Assembly (NCBI RefSeq): GCF_019207025.1 | Contig: NZ_JAEEGC010000032.1 | Coordinates: forward strand, 1-54,986 | Source: Clostridium thailandense | GTDB taxonomy: Bacteria > Bacillota > Clostridia > Clostridiales > Clostridiaceae | Length of the DNA stretch: 54,986 bases | Direction of reading: 5' to 3' | Part shown: piece by piece, positions 27,980 to 37,502 of the stretch | How the letters are laid out: each line of letters starts with the position of its first letter | How positions within the stretch are numbered: the first letter of the stretch is position 1 | The notes under the pieces: generated by a model | What the model saw: only the letters and a program-made list of their open reading frames with translations | Databases searched by the model: none | Told to the model about the DNA's origin: nothing | Made by a program: the position numbers and the translations under genes

Positions 27980-29298
27980 ATTTATCTAAACCTATTGATG
28001 AGACAGGGGCCTGTACTGCAATAAAAGATGCTGCATTTCCTGCCCCCTTTGTATCAGGACTAGAGTATAATTCTCCTGCTAGAGGAACATGGAATATAGT
28101 TCATGTGGGAATGCTTATTCCAAAATCACATCAAATATACATATGTGCGGCGAATTGTTTAAGAGGTGTTGTTCTTACAGCAGCAGAAATGGGTACTTTA
28201 GATAGATTCTCAACTATAACTGTACAGGAAAACAATGTGCTAGAAGGGGATATGGAAGAACTTATCATAGAAGGTGTATCGGATATACTTGAGAAACTTC
28301 CACAGAAACCACCAGCAGTTTTGGTATTTACTGCCTGCATACATCATTTTATGGGGTGCGATTTGGAGCTAGTTTACAATGAATTGCGAAAAAGATATCC
28401 AGGAGTGGATTTTGCAGACTGCTATATGAATCCCATTATGAGAAAAAGTGGTTTAACGCCAGATCAGATAATGAAACGCCAGATGTACAGCCTTCTTGAA
28501 CCACTTGAGATTAATAAAAAAAGCATTAATATCATTGGTAACAATATTTCTACTGATGAAAGCAGTGAATTAGTAAGGACTATTCGTGAGAGTGGATATG
28601 AATTAAAAGACATTACTTTTTGCAATACCTACGATGAATATCTTAAAATGGCTGAAAGTCATGTCAATATATCATACCTGCCTATTGCAATACCAGGCGG
28701 AGAGTATTTGCAAGAAAAATTAGGCCAAAAACATTTACATCTGCCTTTATGTTATGGGTTTGATGAAATATCAGGAAATTTAAATATATTAAATGAATAT
28801 TTGGGACTGCCCAAAAAAGAATATACAGAGGAGAAATCAGCAGCGTTGAAGGCTTTGAAAGAAGCAAAAGAAGTGATTGGCGATGCAAAGATCTCCATAG
28901 ATTATACAGCTATTCCAAGGCCAGCTGGACTCGCACGATTACTTGTGGAAAATGGATTTAATGTAGACAGACTTTATGTAGATTCTTTTACAGAATGGGA
29001 TAGAAAAGATTTTGACTGGCTTGTAAAAAATAAGCCTGAAATGAAAGTATATGCTACAGCACATGCAAAGATGCGCGTACTAGACAGAAAATGCTGTGAG
29101 AAGAGTTTGGCAATAGGACAAAAGGCTGCTTATTTTACAGAAAGTGAGTACTTTGTAAATATAGTAGAAGGCGGTGGAATGTACGGTTTTGATGGAATTG
29201 TAAGACTCACTGGACTTATGAAAGAAGCTTTTATATGTCCTAAAAATATACAGGATCATATAAAAATGAAAGGATTGGGGTGTGACTGCTTATTATGA
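27970..29298 (+). CDS. Nitrogenase component 1-like protein, D-type, set 2
   Basis: 442-residue component 1 homologue. Cysteine-bearing landmarks: [18 protein letters not shown] (Cys59, Cys63) and [19 protein letters not shown] (Cys123, Cys130); the loop between them has [13 protein letters not shown] in place of the NifD DIVFG element. C-terminus ends GLGCDCLL, an extra Cys pair. AAAGGAG precedes the ATG at 27970, which overlaps the H gene by ten bases. A longer frame from 27952 has no ribosome site. Substrate unknown; sequence is only distantly related to the set 1 D protein. Confidence 0.86.
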   Translation: MLVNLSKPIDETGACTAIKDAAFPAPFVSGLEYNSPARGTWNIVHVGMLIPKSHQIYICAANCLRGVVLTAAEMGTLDRFSTITVQENNVLEGDMEELIIEGVSDILEKLPQKPPAVLVFTACIHHFMGCDLELVYNELRKRYPGVDFADCYMNPIMRKSGLTPDQIMKRQMYSLLEPLEINKKSINIIGNNISTDESSELVRTIRESGYELKDITFCNTYDEYLKMAESHVNISYLPIAIPGGEYLQEKLGQKHLHLPLCYGFDEISGNLNILNEYLGLPKKEYTEEKSAALKALKEAKEVIGDAKISIDYTAIPRPAGLARLLVENGFNVDRLYVDSFTEWDRKDFDWLVKNKPEMKVYATAHAKMRVLDRKCCEKSLAIGQKAAYFTESEYFVNIVEGGGMYGFDGIVRLTGLMKEAFICPKNIQDHIKMKGLGCDCLL

Positions 29299-30455
29299 AA
29301 CAGGCTTCAGCATTTATTTCAATATATACTGCAGATGTGTCAGGGGTCTGTTCTGCATTGTATGAATTAGGCGGAATGGTTATAATGCATGATGCATCAG
29401 GATGTAATTCAACGTACAACACTCATGACGAACCCCGCTGGTATGGCATGGATAGTATGGTATACATCACAGGGCTTTCTGAAATGGAAGCCATCATGGG
29501 TGATGATGAAAAATTAATAAATGATATTGTGGTGGCAGCAAAGGAGCTGCAGCCTAAATTTATAGCTATTGCAGGTACACCAATTCCTATGATGATAGGT
29601 ACAGATTTGCATGCTATTGCAGAAGTGATTGAGAGACAAACTGGAATTCCAACCTTTGGCATTGAAACGAATGGAATGCATTCTTATCTATGTGGAGCAG
29701 GACAAGCTTATGTTGAAATAGTAAAAAGATTTACCATAGAAGGTATAGCTAAAAGAAGAAAAAGTGTAAATGTGCTTGGAGCTACTCCTTTAGATTATTC
29801 TGTAAATGGAAGTGTAGACAGCATTAGAAGGAGATTAACTGAAGCAGACTTTGAAGTTCTATCTGTATGGGCAATGGGAAGCAGCTTGGAGGAATTGAAA
29901 CAAGCAGGAGCAGCAGAAGTTAACTTAGTTGTTTCAAATACTGGACTGCCTGCAGCAAAAGAATTACAGAAGAAGTTTGGAACACCATATGTTGTAGGAG
30001 TTCCAATGGGAGAGAAGTTTGCAGAGGTGGTAATGAAAGCACTTGATAAGGCAATTGACACAGGAGAATCGCAAATTGCATATAGTGAGCGGACTGCCTG
30101 TGATAGTGACATAGTTATTATTGGGGAAAGCATTTATTCTGAATCATTAGCAGCAGCACTTGAACTTACAAAGGATATGAAAGTTAAGGTTTTATGTCCT
30201 TTGGAAACGGAAGCTGATTTGCTATTAGAAGGGGATGTTTTGGCAGAGGATGAAGATAGCATTATGGCATCTTTGAAAAGTGCAAAAACTGTGATTGCAG
30301 ACCCTATTTATCGTACTATTGTTCAGACTGGCACTAAATTTGTGGCACTTCCACATGAAGCTTTCTCGGGAAGGCTTTATAGAAAAGATATTGTGGATTT
30401 GGTTGATAATGTGGAGATGCTGTTTAAGGAGAAGAAAGGTATTGATGTTTTATAG
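29295..30455 (+). CDS. Nitrogenase component 1-like protein, K-type, set 2
   Basis: 386-residue partner. It shares with set 1 K the N-terminal pattern DVSG..SALYELGG, then MHDASGCNSTYNTHDEPRWY (single Cys37), then MEAIMGDDEKL (NifK-like). The later segment IAGTPIPMMIGTDLHAI again lacks Cys. ATGA overlap with the D gene. The common DxxGC-N7-DEPRW element in both K proteins marks them as one distinct branch of nitrogenase-like proteins. Ends 45 bases before a small DUF4177 gene. Confidence 0.86.
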   Translation: MKQASAFISIYTADVSGVCSALYELGGMVIMHDASGCNSTYNTHDEPRWYGMDSMVYITGLSEMEAIMGDDEKLINDIVVAAKELQPKFIAIAGTPIPMMIGTDLHAIAEVIERQTGIPTFGIETNGMHSYLCGAGQAYVEIVKRFTIEGIAKRRKSVNVLGATPLDYSVNGSVDSIRRRLTEADFEVLSVWAMGSSLEELKQAGAAEVNLVVSNTGLPAAKELQKKFGTPYVVGVPMGEKFAEVVMKALDKAIDTGESQIAYSERTACDSDIVIIGESIYSESLAAALELTKDMKVKVLCPLETEADLLLEGDVLAEDEDSIMASLKSAKTVIADPIYRTIVQTGTKFVALPHEAFSGRLYRKDIVDLVDNVEMLFKEKKGIDVL

Positions 30456-30500
30456 CTTAGAGTAATGGATAGGGTTTAAGAAAGGTGTAGTGGTATTTAA

Positions 30501-30686
30501 ATGTATGAGTATAAGTATGTTAAAGCAACTTTAGGAGGTTTCTTTACTGAAGCAAATCACCATGAAATAATAGATAAACATGCTAAAGAGGGTTGGAAAT
30601 TAACACAAGTATTGCCCATGTATTATAATTCTAATGGTAAGCCTACTGAATATGAAATTATATTTGAGCGAGAAATTGAAAAATAA
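30501..30686 (+). CDS. DUF4177 small protein
   Basis: 61 residues with the DUF4177 pattern: YEYKYVKATLGGFF, then HAKEGWKLTQVLP, then a final beta strand YEIIFERE. These are small alpha/beta proteins of unknown function, common in Firmicutes. Only 45 bases after the K gene, so it may be the last gene of the transcript, which ends at the terminator 30738-30785. Confidence 0.75.
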   Translation: MYEYKYVKATLGGFFTEANHHEIIDKHAKEGWKLTQVLPMYYNSNGKPTEYEIIFEREIEK

Positions 30687-30737
30687 AATTATACATTATG
30701 AACTTGAGTTGAATAAGTTTAACATTTCAATAAAAAT

Positions 30738-30785
30738 AACCTGTATTTCATTACTTTAATTAATGAAATACAGGTTGCTTTTATA
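30738..30785 (+). terminator. Strong terminator after nitrogenase-like set 2
   Basis: Perfect 16-bp stem: AACCTGTATTTCATTA (30738-30753) and TAATGAAATACAGGTT (30761-30776), followed by GCTTTTATA. Confidence 0.8.
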
Positions 30786-30859
30786 TAGAATAAAGTTATG
30801 AAGTTTATTAAATATATATTCTGAATAAAGTTATAAATATAAAGTATAAGAATATTCTT

Positions 30860-31068
30860 TTCTTTGAATCTTCTCATACTCTTCATAAAATACGATTACA
30901 CGAAATCAATAGACAAGTTGAGTTTTATGGTAAAATAAAAGATATAGAAGAAACTTTAGAGTAACGTTTTGTAAGATTTATACAATAGGGATTGTAATAC
31001 CAACTTATGATGAGGGGTTTGATAAATTATATTACGTGAATATTGATAATAATTTTATTGCTGAGTAG
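30860..31068 (+). pseudogene. Possible remnants of C-terminal coding pieces
   Basis: Two short frames without start codons read like protein tails: one ends HEINRQVEFYGKIKDIEETL (stop 30962) and one reads YDEGFDKLYYVNIDNNFIAE (31006-31068). The latter resembles the tail of small acidic immunity-type proteins. No intact gene is present. This and the terminator are all I see between 30687 and 31166. Confidence 0.3.
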
Positions 31069-31166
31069 TGACAGAATGAATCTTGAGTTATTAGGTGAGA
31101 AAAGGTATGCTTTATAGCCCTAAATTTATAGGTGATTATAAGACAGGTAAGGAGAGTGAAATTAAA

Positions 31167-31580
31167 ATGAATTTTGAGATAACTGATGAAATTAAAGAAC
31201 AAGATAAAGAAATTATTTTTAAGGGCTTATTGGAATATAATTTAGCGAGAATTGAAGATAAAAATCAAAAGGATTTAGGAATTTATTTACAAGACGAAAT
31301 AGGAAAAAAAGTTGCAGGATTGATTGGAAACACACATGGAAATTGGCTGTTTGTGAAATTTTTGTGGGTAAGTGAAGGTCTACGAGGACAAAGTATTGGC
31401 AGCCAAATTTTAAAACAAGCAGAAGAAACAGCAAAAGAGAGAGGGTGTAAGTATGCGTTTTTGGATACCTTCAGTTTTCAGGCACCTATGTTTTATGAAA
31501 AATATGGATACAAGGAAGTGTTCGTATTGGAGGAGTATCCCATAACAGGAAAACGCTATTATTTTACCAAAACTCTTTAA
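31167..31580 (+). CDS. GNAT N-acetyltransferase
   Basis: 137-residue single-domain acetyltransferase. CoA motif EGLRGQSIGSQILKQAEETA (near residues 71-90), then YAFLDTFSFQAPMFYEKYGY, a typical GNAT C-terminal half. The ATG at 31167 follows GGAGAGTG; the frame is open for 24 codons upstream without a ribosome site. Substrate unknown. First member of a series of small accessory genes. Confidence 0.82.
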   Translation: MNFEITDEIKEQDKEIIFKGLLEYNLARIEDKNQKDLGIYLQDEIGKKVAGLIGNTHGNWLFVKFLWVSEGLRGQSIGSQILKQAEETAKERGCKYAFLDTFSFQAPMFYEKYGYKEVFVLEEYPITGKRYYFTKTL

Positions 31581-31655
31581 ATACAAAGACAAAATTTTCA
31601 GTTTATAGGTTTATTATTAAACTGAATTTAGTAAAAGTTATTAAGAGGATATAGG

Positions 31656-32152
31656 GAGAATTATGGATATTCAAAAAAGCACTATATTTTAAAAAATACA
31701 ATTTACTATGGAGATATTTTTATCAAGCAGGTATCAGGATTTAAAAAGATTTCAACGTCAAAGTCAATTATTATTGATGAAAGCTTTAGATTCCTTCCAG
31801 AAAATGATAAAGCATATCTTTTAAGAGACAATCATGCAGCAACAGAGCCAGAACTTCTTTGGCTTGAGGAATACTTCTTCCATTAGAGGTTAAAATTCTC
31901 TATTCTATAATTTCAAATAATGAGAATTTGCAGAAAAACAAACTGGTAGGAAGCAAAGGGGAATTTCTTTCGATAAACGAATTATATGTGGAAAAAGGAA
32001 TACTTGTTTTTTACAAAATTAAAAGGACACCTATCGGAATTTCTTTAACAAATAGACAGTTGACGAATTATTACAAAAAAGAGTGGATTTCCGAAGAAGG
32101 TGGTTCTAACTTTTATAATTTTGTTATTATTAAAGTATTGTGCAATGCCATT
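31656..32152 (+). pseudogene. Decayed copy of the SUKH-like gene at 36447-36974
   Basis: The first frame (31656-31886, no start codon) ends with LLRDNHAATEPELLWLEEYF. A deletion of about 35 codons and a frame change follow. The reading LPLEVKILYSIISNNENL to FYNFVIIKVLCNAIA (about 31880-32152) then matches the copy at 36447-36974 almost word for word. At about 32155 it is joined to a DUF3781 fragment. Clearly a recombination product; not functional. Confidence 0.8.
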
Positions 32153-32162
32153 GCTACAAAGC

Positions 32163-32378
32163 TTAGATAAGTTGCACACAACCGAGTTGGGAGTTGGACG
32201 AATCAAAAAGAATCTTTTTTTGGATGTGAACGATGTAGTAAAATGGTGTAGGGAAAAAATACTAAACTCCGATGCCATAATAGTTAGAAGGGGAAAAAAT
32301 TGGTATATAGACATAGATGATTGTGAAATAGCAGTTAATGAATATAGTTATACCATTATAACCGCGCATAAGATATAA
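32163..32378 (+). pseudogene. DUF3781 gene fragment
   Basis: 72 codons without their own start, reading LDKLHTTELGVGRIKKNLFL to IDIDDCEIAVNEYSYTIITA, nearly the same as the intact DUF3781 gene at 38249-38503. The N-terminal ten codons have been replaced by the end of the SUKH-like remnant. A readable chimeric frame from 32100 exists by chance. Confidence 0.75.
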
Positions 32379-32408
32379 AAATAGATTGGAATTCTCATAA
32401 AAGATTAA

Positions 32409-32891
32409 AAGAGAAAAGAATGGATTGAGTTACCCAAAGTATATAATAAAGAATTTGATATTGTATTTTGCACAGGAAACTCACTAGTACATTCTCCAGA
32501 AAATAAATCAAGAAAAGCTAATTTGAAAGCACTTTCAGAAATACTTAATTGTAATGGAACACTTGTAATTGAAAATCGTAATTGGGATAAGGTAATTAAA
32601 GAAAATAAGAGATTTACTGTTTATGATAAAATTTCATACAAGGGCATTGATTATATTCCATTATATCATTGGATGTTAAATGGAATGGAACAGAAAGCTA
32701 AGGTTGAGATACTATTGCAAGAGATAAATAAAAATGGAAGTGTTTCTTTATATAATAGTGAATTAACATTTACACCTTTTACTCATGAAAGTCTTATTAA
32801 TATGATGAAAGATATAAATTTAGAAATTACAAAAGATACATATAATATAGATAATGATTGGTATTATTTATATGCCAAAAAAATTAAATAA
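32409..32891 (+). pseudogene. N-terminally truncated SAM-dependent methyltransferase
   Basis: The continuous frame reads FDIVFCTGNSLVHSPENKSR, then LSEILNCNGTLVIENRNWDK, matching motifs II-IV of class I methyltransferases, with a plausible C-terminal half to residue 160. The SAM-binding motif I and the N-terminus are missing; an in-frame stop (32406) precedes it and no ribosome site is seen. Junction bases upstream resemble those after the DUF3781 gene at 38504, so the truncation is probably part of the same rearrangement. Confidence 0.65.
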
Positions 32892-33043
32892 GTTTATAAA
32901 ATATCATATTATTTGAATGAATTTTACTGTGGAATTATAAAACCTAATAAGTTGAACAGGGAAGTAAATAAGTTCTATAAGGTTTTGGGAGTGGAAGAAA
33001 ATTATAACCATGTGCAGGGAAGTGAAAGGAATGAATTTAATTT

Positions 33044-33472
33044 ATGAAAGTATTGGTTAGTTCTTGTATTATAGGATGTAACTGCAAATATAATGGCGGC
33101 AACAACTTAAATTCAAGAGTAGTAGATTTTTTAAAAGATGAAGAAGTAATTGAAGTTTGTCCAGAGATGTTAGTTGGCATGAGTATTCCAAGAGCTTCTG
33201 CTGAAATAGTAGATGGATGTGTTACTGAATCTAATGGTAAAGATGTTGATAAGGAATATCGAAAAGGTGTTGAAATGGCTTTAGAAAAAATAAAGCAAGA
33301 AGATATTGATTTAGTAATTCTTCAGTCACGTAGTCCCACTTGTGGAGTTAACAGAATTTATGATGGTAGCTTTACAGGAAAGCTGATTAAATTTATACTG
33401 AAAATTTTTTATATTATGCAAAAGAGAGGTGCTTTAAATGATAAAACCAAAAAGATTGAAAAAAGGCGATAA
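33044..33472 (+). CDS. DUF523 family protein with altered C-terminus
   Basis: 142 residues. The N-terminal 111 match DUF523 (YbbK-like): VSSCIIGCNCKYNGGNN, then VCPEMLVGMSIPRASAEI, QSRSPTCGVNRIYDGSFTGK with the conserved cysteines. After GKLIK the sequence becomes unrelated (FILKIFYIMQKRGALN) and runs into the next gene, overlapping it by 35 bases. The last 25-30 residues of the family are therefore lost, probably by a deletion joining it to the S66 gene. A shorter fragment of the same gene recurs at 39079-39160. Possibly inactive. Confidence 0.7.
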   Translation: MKVLVSSCIIGCNCKYNGGNNLNSRVVDFLKDEEVIEVCPEMLVGMSIPRASAEIVDGCVTESNGKDVDKEYRKGVEMALEKIKQEDIDLVILQSRSPTCGVNRIYDGSFTGKLIKFILKIFYIMQKRGALNDKTKKIEKRR

Positions 33473-34472
33473 AATTGCTATTGTTAGTCTTTCATGGGGA
33501 GGATTAGGAGATGACAATTTCATTCATAAATTCAAAATTGCAAAGGAAAGGCTTGAAAAAGATTTCGGATTAGAAGTAGTTTGTATGCCTCATGCATTAA
33601 AAGGCAGTGAGTTTGTAGCACAACACCCTGAACTAAGAGCAAAAGATTTAATGGATGCCTTTGAAGATAAGTCAGTTTCAGCTATTTTTTGTGCTATAGG
33701 TGGGGATGATACAATTCGAACTCTACCATATATTAATTTAGAAATAATAAAAACCAATCCGAAAATATTCATGGGATATTCAGATAGTACAGTTAATCAT
33801 TTTATGATGTTTAAGGCAGGTCTTGTTTCATTCTACGGACCGTCAATAATGTGCGAATTTGGAGAGTATGTTCAAATATTTGATTATACTAAAAATGCTG
33901 TAAATGATATATTGTTTGGTGATTGGAGTAAATACAGGCTTTGTCCAAGTCCAGAATGGACAGATGACTGCATTTATTGGCAAGAAAGCAACATCAATAC
34001 TCCACATACAATGAAAAAAGATACACATGGTTATGAAATTATTAATGGTAACGGAATCATAAAAGGGCAACTTTTAGGTGGATGTATTGATGTATTTATG
34101 ATGACAAATGGCACAAAAATTTGGCCAACCTTAGAGGAATGGAAAAATTCAATACTTTTTATTGAAACAAGTGAGGATAAACCATCTCCTAATTTTATCA
34201 AATGGACTTTTAGAAATCTTGCTGCACAAGGAATATTAAGAGAAATAAACGGTATTATAGTTGGTAAACCGCAGGGTGAAAAATATTATGAAGAATACAA
34301 GACAGCTATTAATCAAGTTGTAGTAAAGGAAGAAAAACTATTAAATTTACCGATTTTTTATAACGTAAATTTTGGACATGCTAAACCAATAGGTATAATT
34401 CCATATGGTATTATAACAGAGTTAGATTGTAAACAAAAAACAATAACTTTTTTGGAAAGTCCAACAGTATAA
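33438..34472 (+). CDS. S66 family LD-carboxypeptidase / MccF-like peptidase
   Basis: 344-residue serine peptidase of the LdcA/MccF family. The nucleophile elbow is FMGYSDSTVNHFM (Ser near residue 115), the Glu is in FIETSEDKPS (near 245), and the His in NFGHAKPIG (near 315), giving the Ser-Glu-His triad. IAIVSLSWGG at the N-terminus is typical. Members either trim murein tetrapeptides or cleave acyl-sulfamoyl nucleotides such as processed microcin C; the length and triad favour an MccF-like detoxifying role, but this cannot be settled from sequence alone. Confidence 0.85.
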   Translation: MIKPKRLKKGDKIAIVSLSWGGLGDDNFIHKFKIAKERLEKDFGLEVVCMPHALKGSEFVAQHPELRAKDLMDAFEDKSVSAIFCAIGGDDTIRTLPYINLEIIKTNPKIFMGYSDSTVNHFMMFKAGLVSFYGPSIMCEFGEYVQIFDYTKNAVNDILFGDWSKYRLCPSPEWTDDCIYWQESNINTPHTMKKDTHGYEIINGNGIIKGQLLGGCIDVFMMTNGTKIWPTLEEWKNSILFIETSEDKPSPNFIKWTFRNLAAQGILREINGIIVGKPQGEKYYEEYKTAINQVVVKEEKLLNLPIFYNVNFGHAKPIGIIPYGIITELDCKQKTITFLESPTV

Positions 34473-34682
34473 GTCATTGCCTCAGAATGGTGCTAGGGAC
34501 TACCTGAAATTTGCAAATATATAACATAATTTGGTAAATGAAATACAATAATATTTATAAAAAAATAAAACAAACGGTCTTATAAATTCATTGGTTTTAG
34601 AAATAATAGCAAATTCGATGCACTCATAAGTATCCTCGGAGCACAATATCATAAAGCTAACCTTCAATATTTTTACAAAATG

Positions 34683-34730
34683 TACTCTTATAGAAAGTTC
34701 AAATAAAATCATTAACTTTCTATAAGAGTA
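34683..34730. repeat. 17-bp perfect inverted repeat
   Basis: Arms TACTCTTATAGAAAGTT (34683-34699) and AACTTTCTATAAGAGTA (34714-34730) around 14 bases. No T run on either side, so a protein site or transcript-stabilising hairpin is as likely as a terminator. Nothing else is evident in 34473-34860. Confidence 0.6.
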
Positions 34731-34860
34731 ATTATCATTAATATTTGCCATACCTAGTGAAGATTTTTCTAATTCCACATATAAATGCATATTTTTATTT
34801 ATTGAAATATCTACCCGTCTTTAATTAAGGATAAGATGATCAGATATTTTCTTGGAACTC

Positions 34861-35283
34861 TTATTTATTTAGTATAATAGTATCAATATTTTTAAAATCT
34901 AATGTTACCACAGCAGTATGAAATTCAATTTCAAAAAGTACTAAGTATTGTCCAACTTCCGCTACAGTATACTTATATTCAGGAATTTTTCTTATAAACT
35001 CATCAGCAACATCAAAAATTGTGCGAGAGCTTTTTTTAACAATTCCTTTTGCTTTAACATGTTCATTACCATGGTGAGGAATTGTAGTAAAAGCAATATT
35101 AGGAGTATTTTCAAACTCTTTTACCTTATTATTATCTTCAAAAGTAGTAAAGAACAAAATGTTTGTATTGCTGTCAAAATAAAAATTCACTATTCTGACA
35201 TTTGGACAGTTATCTAGACTTGTTGCCAATGCAATTTCATTCTGTGCATCCATTATTCGTATAAAATCTTTTTTAGTTATCAT
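34861..35283 (-). CDS. Pyridoxamine 5'-phosphate oxidase-like flavin-binding protein
   Basis: 140-residue split-barrel protein of the PNPOx/FMN-binding family: IALATSLDNCPNVRIVNFYF, ILFFTTFEDNNKVKEFENTP, IAFTTIPHHGNEHVKAKGIV. Family members reduce or oxidise small substrates with FMN or F420; several clostridial ones are nitroimidazole or stress reductases. Start ATG after AGAGGAG. Divergent from a WYL regulator 105 bases away that probably controls it. Confidence 0.82.
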   Translation of the reverse strand: MITKKDFIRIMDAQNEIALATSLDNCPNVRIVNFYFDSNTNILFFTTFEDNNKVKEFENTPNIAFTTIPHHGNEHVKAKGIVKKSSRTIFDVADEFIRKIPEYKYTVAEVGQYLVLFEIEFHTAVVTLDFKNIDTIILNK

Positions 35284-35308
35284 AAATATTTCTCCTCTTT
35301 TTTCTATA

Positions 35309-35336
35309 ATCATAGTATACTTTGAAAAGATGTCAA
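35309..35336 (-). promoter_or_regulatory. Promoter of the PNPOx-like gene
   Basis: On the minus strand TTGACA (35336-35331), 16-base spacer, TATGAT (35314-35309). It lies in the intergenic region shared with the divergent WYL regulator. Confidence 0.65.
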
Positions 35337-35388
35337 ATGTTGATACCTTTTAATTTAAAATTAAATTTTATTAGTAAAGGAAATGGTT

Positions 35389-36330
35389 ATGAATAAATCA
35401 GAAAGATTAAATGATATGATGCTATTTTTAAATGATAAAAATTCATTTAACTTAAATGATTTAATGGATAAGTATTCTATATCAAAGAGTACAGCTATAA
35501 GGGATGTAAAGGCATTAGAAACAATAGGTATGCCAATATACTCACAATCAGGTAGAAATGGATATTATGGCATTCTTCAAAATCGATTGCTTTCGCCTAT
35601 AATATTTACAGTTGATGAAGTATTTGCTATGTATTTTTCAATGCTGACTTTAGGAGCATATGAAACAACTCCTTTTCATTTAAGTATAGAGAAATTGAAG
35701 AATAAATTTGAAAATTGTTTATCAACTGAAAAGGTGAAAATGCTACATAGAATGGAAAAAATATTTAGTTTAGGTGCTATTCAACATAATAATCATAGTT
35801 ATTTTTTAAAAGACATTTTACAATTTGCTATGGAAGAAAGAGTTTGCGAAATTAAATATAGTAAAAAAGGTATTGAGAATAGATATATACTACAAATTTT
35901 TGATATTTCATCGGTATATGGTCAATGGTATGCTACTGGGTATAATTTTGAGACGGATAGTACACAAGTATTTCGATGTGATAAAGTGTTAGATGTTAAG
36001 GAAAGCACAAAGTATGAAGCAAAACCGTTTGTGGAATTTGTAAAGACTGCTGATACGCTATATAAAGCTCCTGATGCAACTGATTTTGAAATTGAAATAT
36101 CAAAACAGGGAGTGGACTTATTTTATAAAGAACACTATCCTTCAATGAAACTTTATGTTGAGAAGGAAAGAAATTTTATTCGAGGTTTCTATAATAAAGG
36201 AGAAGAAGAATTTATTGCGACTTATTTAATTGGTTATAGTAAGAATATATTATTCATACAACCAATTAAATTAAAAGAGCTCATGATGAAAAAAATGGAT
36301 ATTTTGAAACAACACCTATTATCAAGATAG
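35389..36330 (+). CDS. HTH-WYL transcriptional regulator (YafY/DeoR type)
   Basis: 313-residue regulator. The N-terminal winged HTH (residues 3-60) has LMDKYSISKSTAIRDVKALE and PIYSQSGRNGYYG. A middle helical region and a WYL-like domain (about 140-220) follow with VYGQWYATGYNF, QVFRCDKVLDV. WYL domains sense small ligands or nucleic acids. Start ATG 35389 after AAAGGA (another ATG two codons upstream). Its divergent position points to the PNPOx-like gene as target. Confidence 0.88.
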   Translation: MNKSERLNDMMLFLNDKNSFNLNDLMDKYSISKSTAIRDVKALETIGMPIYSQSGRNGYYGILQNRLLSPIIFTVDEVFAMYFSMLTLGAYETTPFHLSIEKLKNKFENCLSTEKVKMLHRMEKIFSLGAIQHNNHSYFLKDILQFAMEERVCEIKYSKKGIENRYILQIFDISSVYGQWYATGYNFETDSTQVFRCDKVLDVKESTKYEAKPFVEFVKTADTLYKAPDATDFEIEISKQGVDLFYKEHYPSMKLYVEKERNFIRGFYNKGEEEFIATYLIGYSKNILFIQPIKLKELMMKKMDILKQHLLSR

Positions 36331-36446
36331 GGATGTACAAATAAACATAAATGTGGAGTATATAAATTCCAATTAGGATAATAATGGGTAGTTAAATGCT
36401 TTAAAGATCCCATTTAATAAAAGTTAGCAAGTGAAATAATAGTAAA

Positions 36447-36974
36447 TTAATTTTAAGAGATAATCATGTAGCAACAGAGCCAGAACTTATTTGGTTTGAG
36501 GAATGTTTGAAACTTATAAGTCAGATATCCGTTAACAGTAACATAAACAACAGTATAGATTATGAAAAGGTAGAAAGTGAATTAAATATTAAACTTCCAT
36601 TAGAAGTTAAAATTCTCTATTCTATAATTTCAAATAATGAGAATTTGCAGAAAAACAAACTGATAGAAAACAAAGAGGGATTTCTTTCAATAAATGAATT
36701 ATATGTGGAAGAAGGAATACTTGTTTTTTACAAAATTAAAAGGACACCTGTCGGGATTTCTTTGACAAACAGACAGTTGATGAATTATCACAAAAAACAG
36801 TGGATTTGCGAAGAAGGTGGTTTTAACTTTTATAATTTCGTTAGTATGAAAGTGTTGTGTAATGCCATTAGTAGTATGGACTTTATAATTAGTGGAAAAG
36901 TATCTGGGAAATTAAGAACTGCACTGAATCCAAAGAAGATACTAAAAATATTAATGATGAACAGAATGAGATAA
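36447..36974 (+). pseudogene. SUKH/SMI1-KNR4-like protein, N-terminally truncated
   Basis: The reading frame continues from LRDNHVATEPELIWFEECLK through YEKVESELNIKLPLEVKILY, SISTM-type segments FLSINELYVEEGILVFYKIK, and ends KKILKILMMNRMR. The layout (acidic, LPxEVKxLYSxIxxN) suggests a SUKH-superfamily protein, usually an immunity or adaptor protein in polymorphic toxin loci. Upstream sequence conserved with the copy at 31656-31886 is cut off at about 36447. A TTG at 36507 preceded by GAGGAATG could still start a 155-residue product. Confidence 0.55.
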
Positions 36975-37142
36975 TTATTAAAAGTTTGAAGTTATATTAA
37001 ATACAAGATATGAGTCATTTTGCAAAAGCTAAAAGTTTAACAAACTATTATAAATAGTAAATTTGTTAGCAGGTTATTTTCAGGTAAGTATAGATTGTAT
37101 TATAATATAATATTGACATATACGAAATTGAGGTGAAATATT

Positions 37143-37502
37143 ATGGATAAATACACAGAAGAAGAGTTGGCGGAAGCGTTACAAGTTATATCTTCAATTA
37201 TCGCTAATTGTGAAAAAATGAAGCCCAAATTTGAAGAGGGTACATCTCAGCATACATTGCTTAAGAATAGGATAAAAGCTTTATATATTTCAAAAGCATT
37301 AATATTAGATGAAGATGTTATGAAGCAATATACAAAAGAGGAACTGATAGATTCCATGCAGCCTGTAGTTTCAATTATCAATAAATGTGAAAAAGGACAG
37401 GCGAAATTTGAGAAAGGTACTTCTCATCACACTCGCTTTAATAAAATTATAAATGCTATGTACATTTCAAAAAGCTTAATAACAGAGGAGATTAGTAAAT
37501 GA
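37143..37502 (+). CDS. Two-repeat helical protein of unknown function
   Basis: 119 residues made of two tandem units of about 55: YTEEELAEALQVISSIIANC and YTKEELIDSMQPVVSIINKC, each followed by a Lys/Glu segment KFEEGTSQHT or KFEKGTSHHT and IKALYISKALI or INAMYISKSLI. I recognise the clostridial family but know no function. Good RBS (GAGGTG). Its last four bases overlap the ATG of the DUF429 gene, so the two are coupled. Confidence 0.75.
   Translation: MDKYTEEELAEALQVISSIIANCEKMKPKFEEGTSQHTLLKNRIKALYISKALILDEDVMKQYTKEELIDSMQPVVSIINKCEKGQAKFEKGTSHHTRFNKIINAMYISKSLITEEISK

Noticed and set aside
18778..30455. Conventional nitrogen-fixation (nifHDK) genes
   Set aside because: D and K are too short, P-cluster cysteines are missing in K, and nifB, nifE, nifN and nifV are absent from the window.
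34500..34790. Minus-strand open frame of 96 codons
   Set aside because: It spans a perfect inverted repeat, shows no domain, and codon content looks like random AT-rich DNA.
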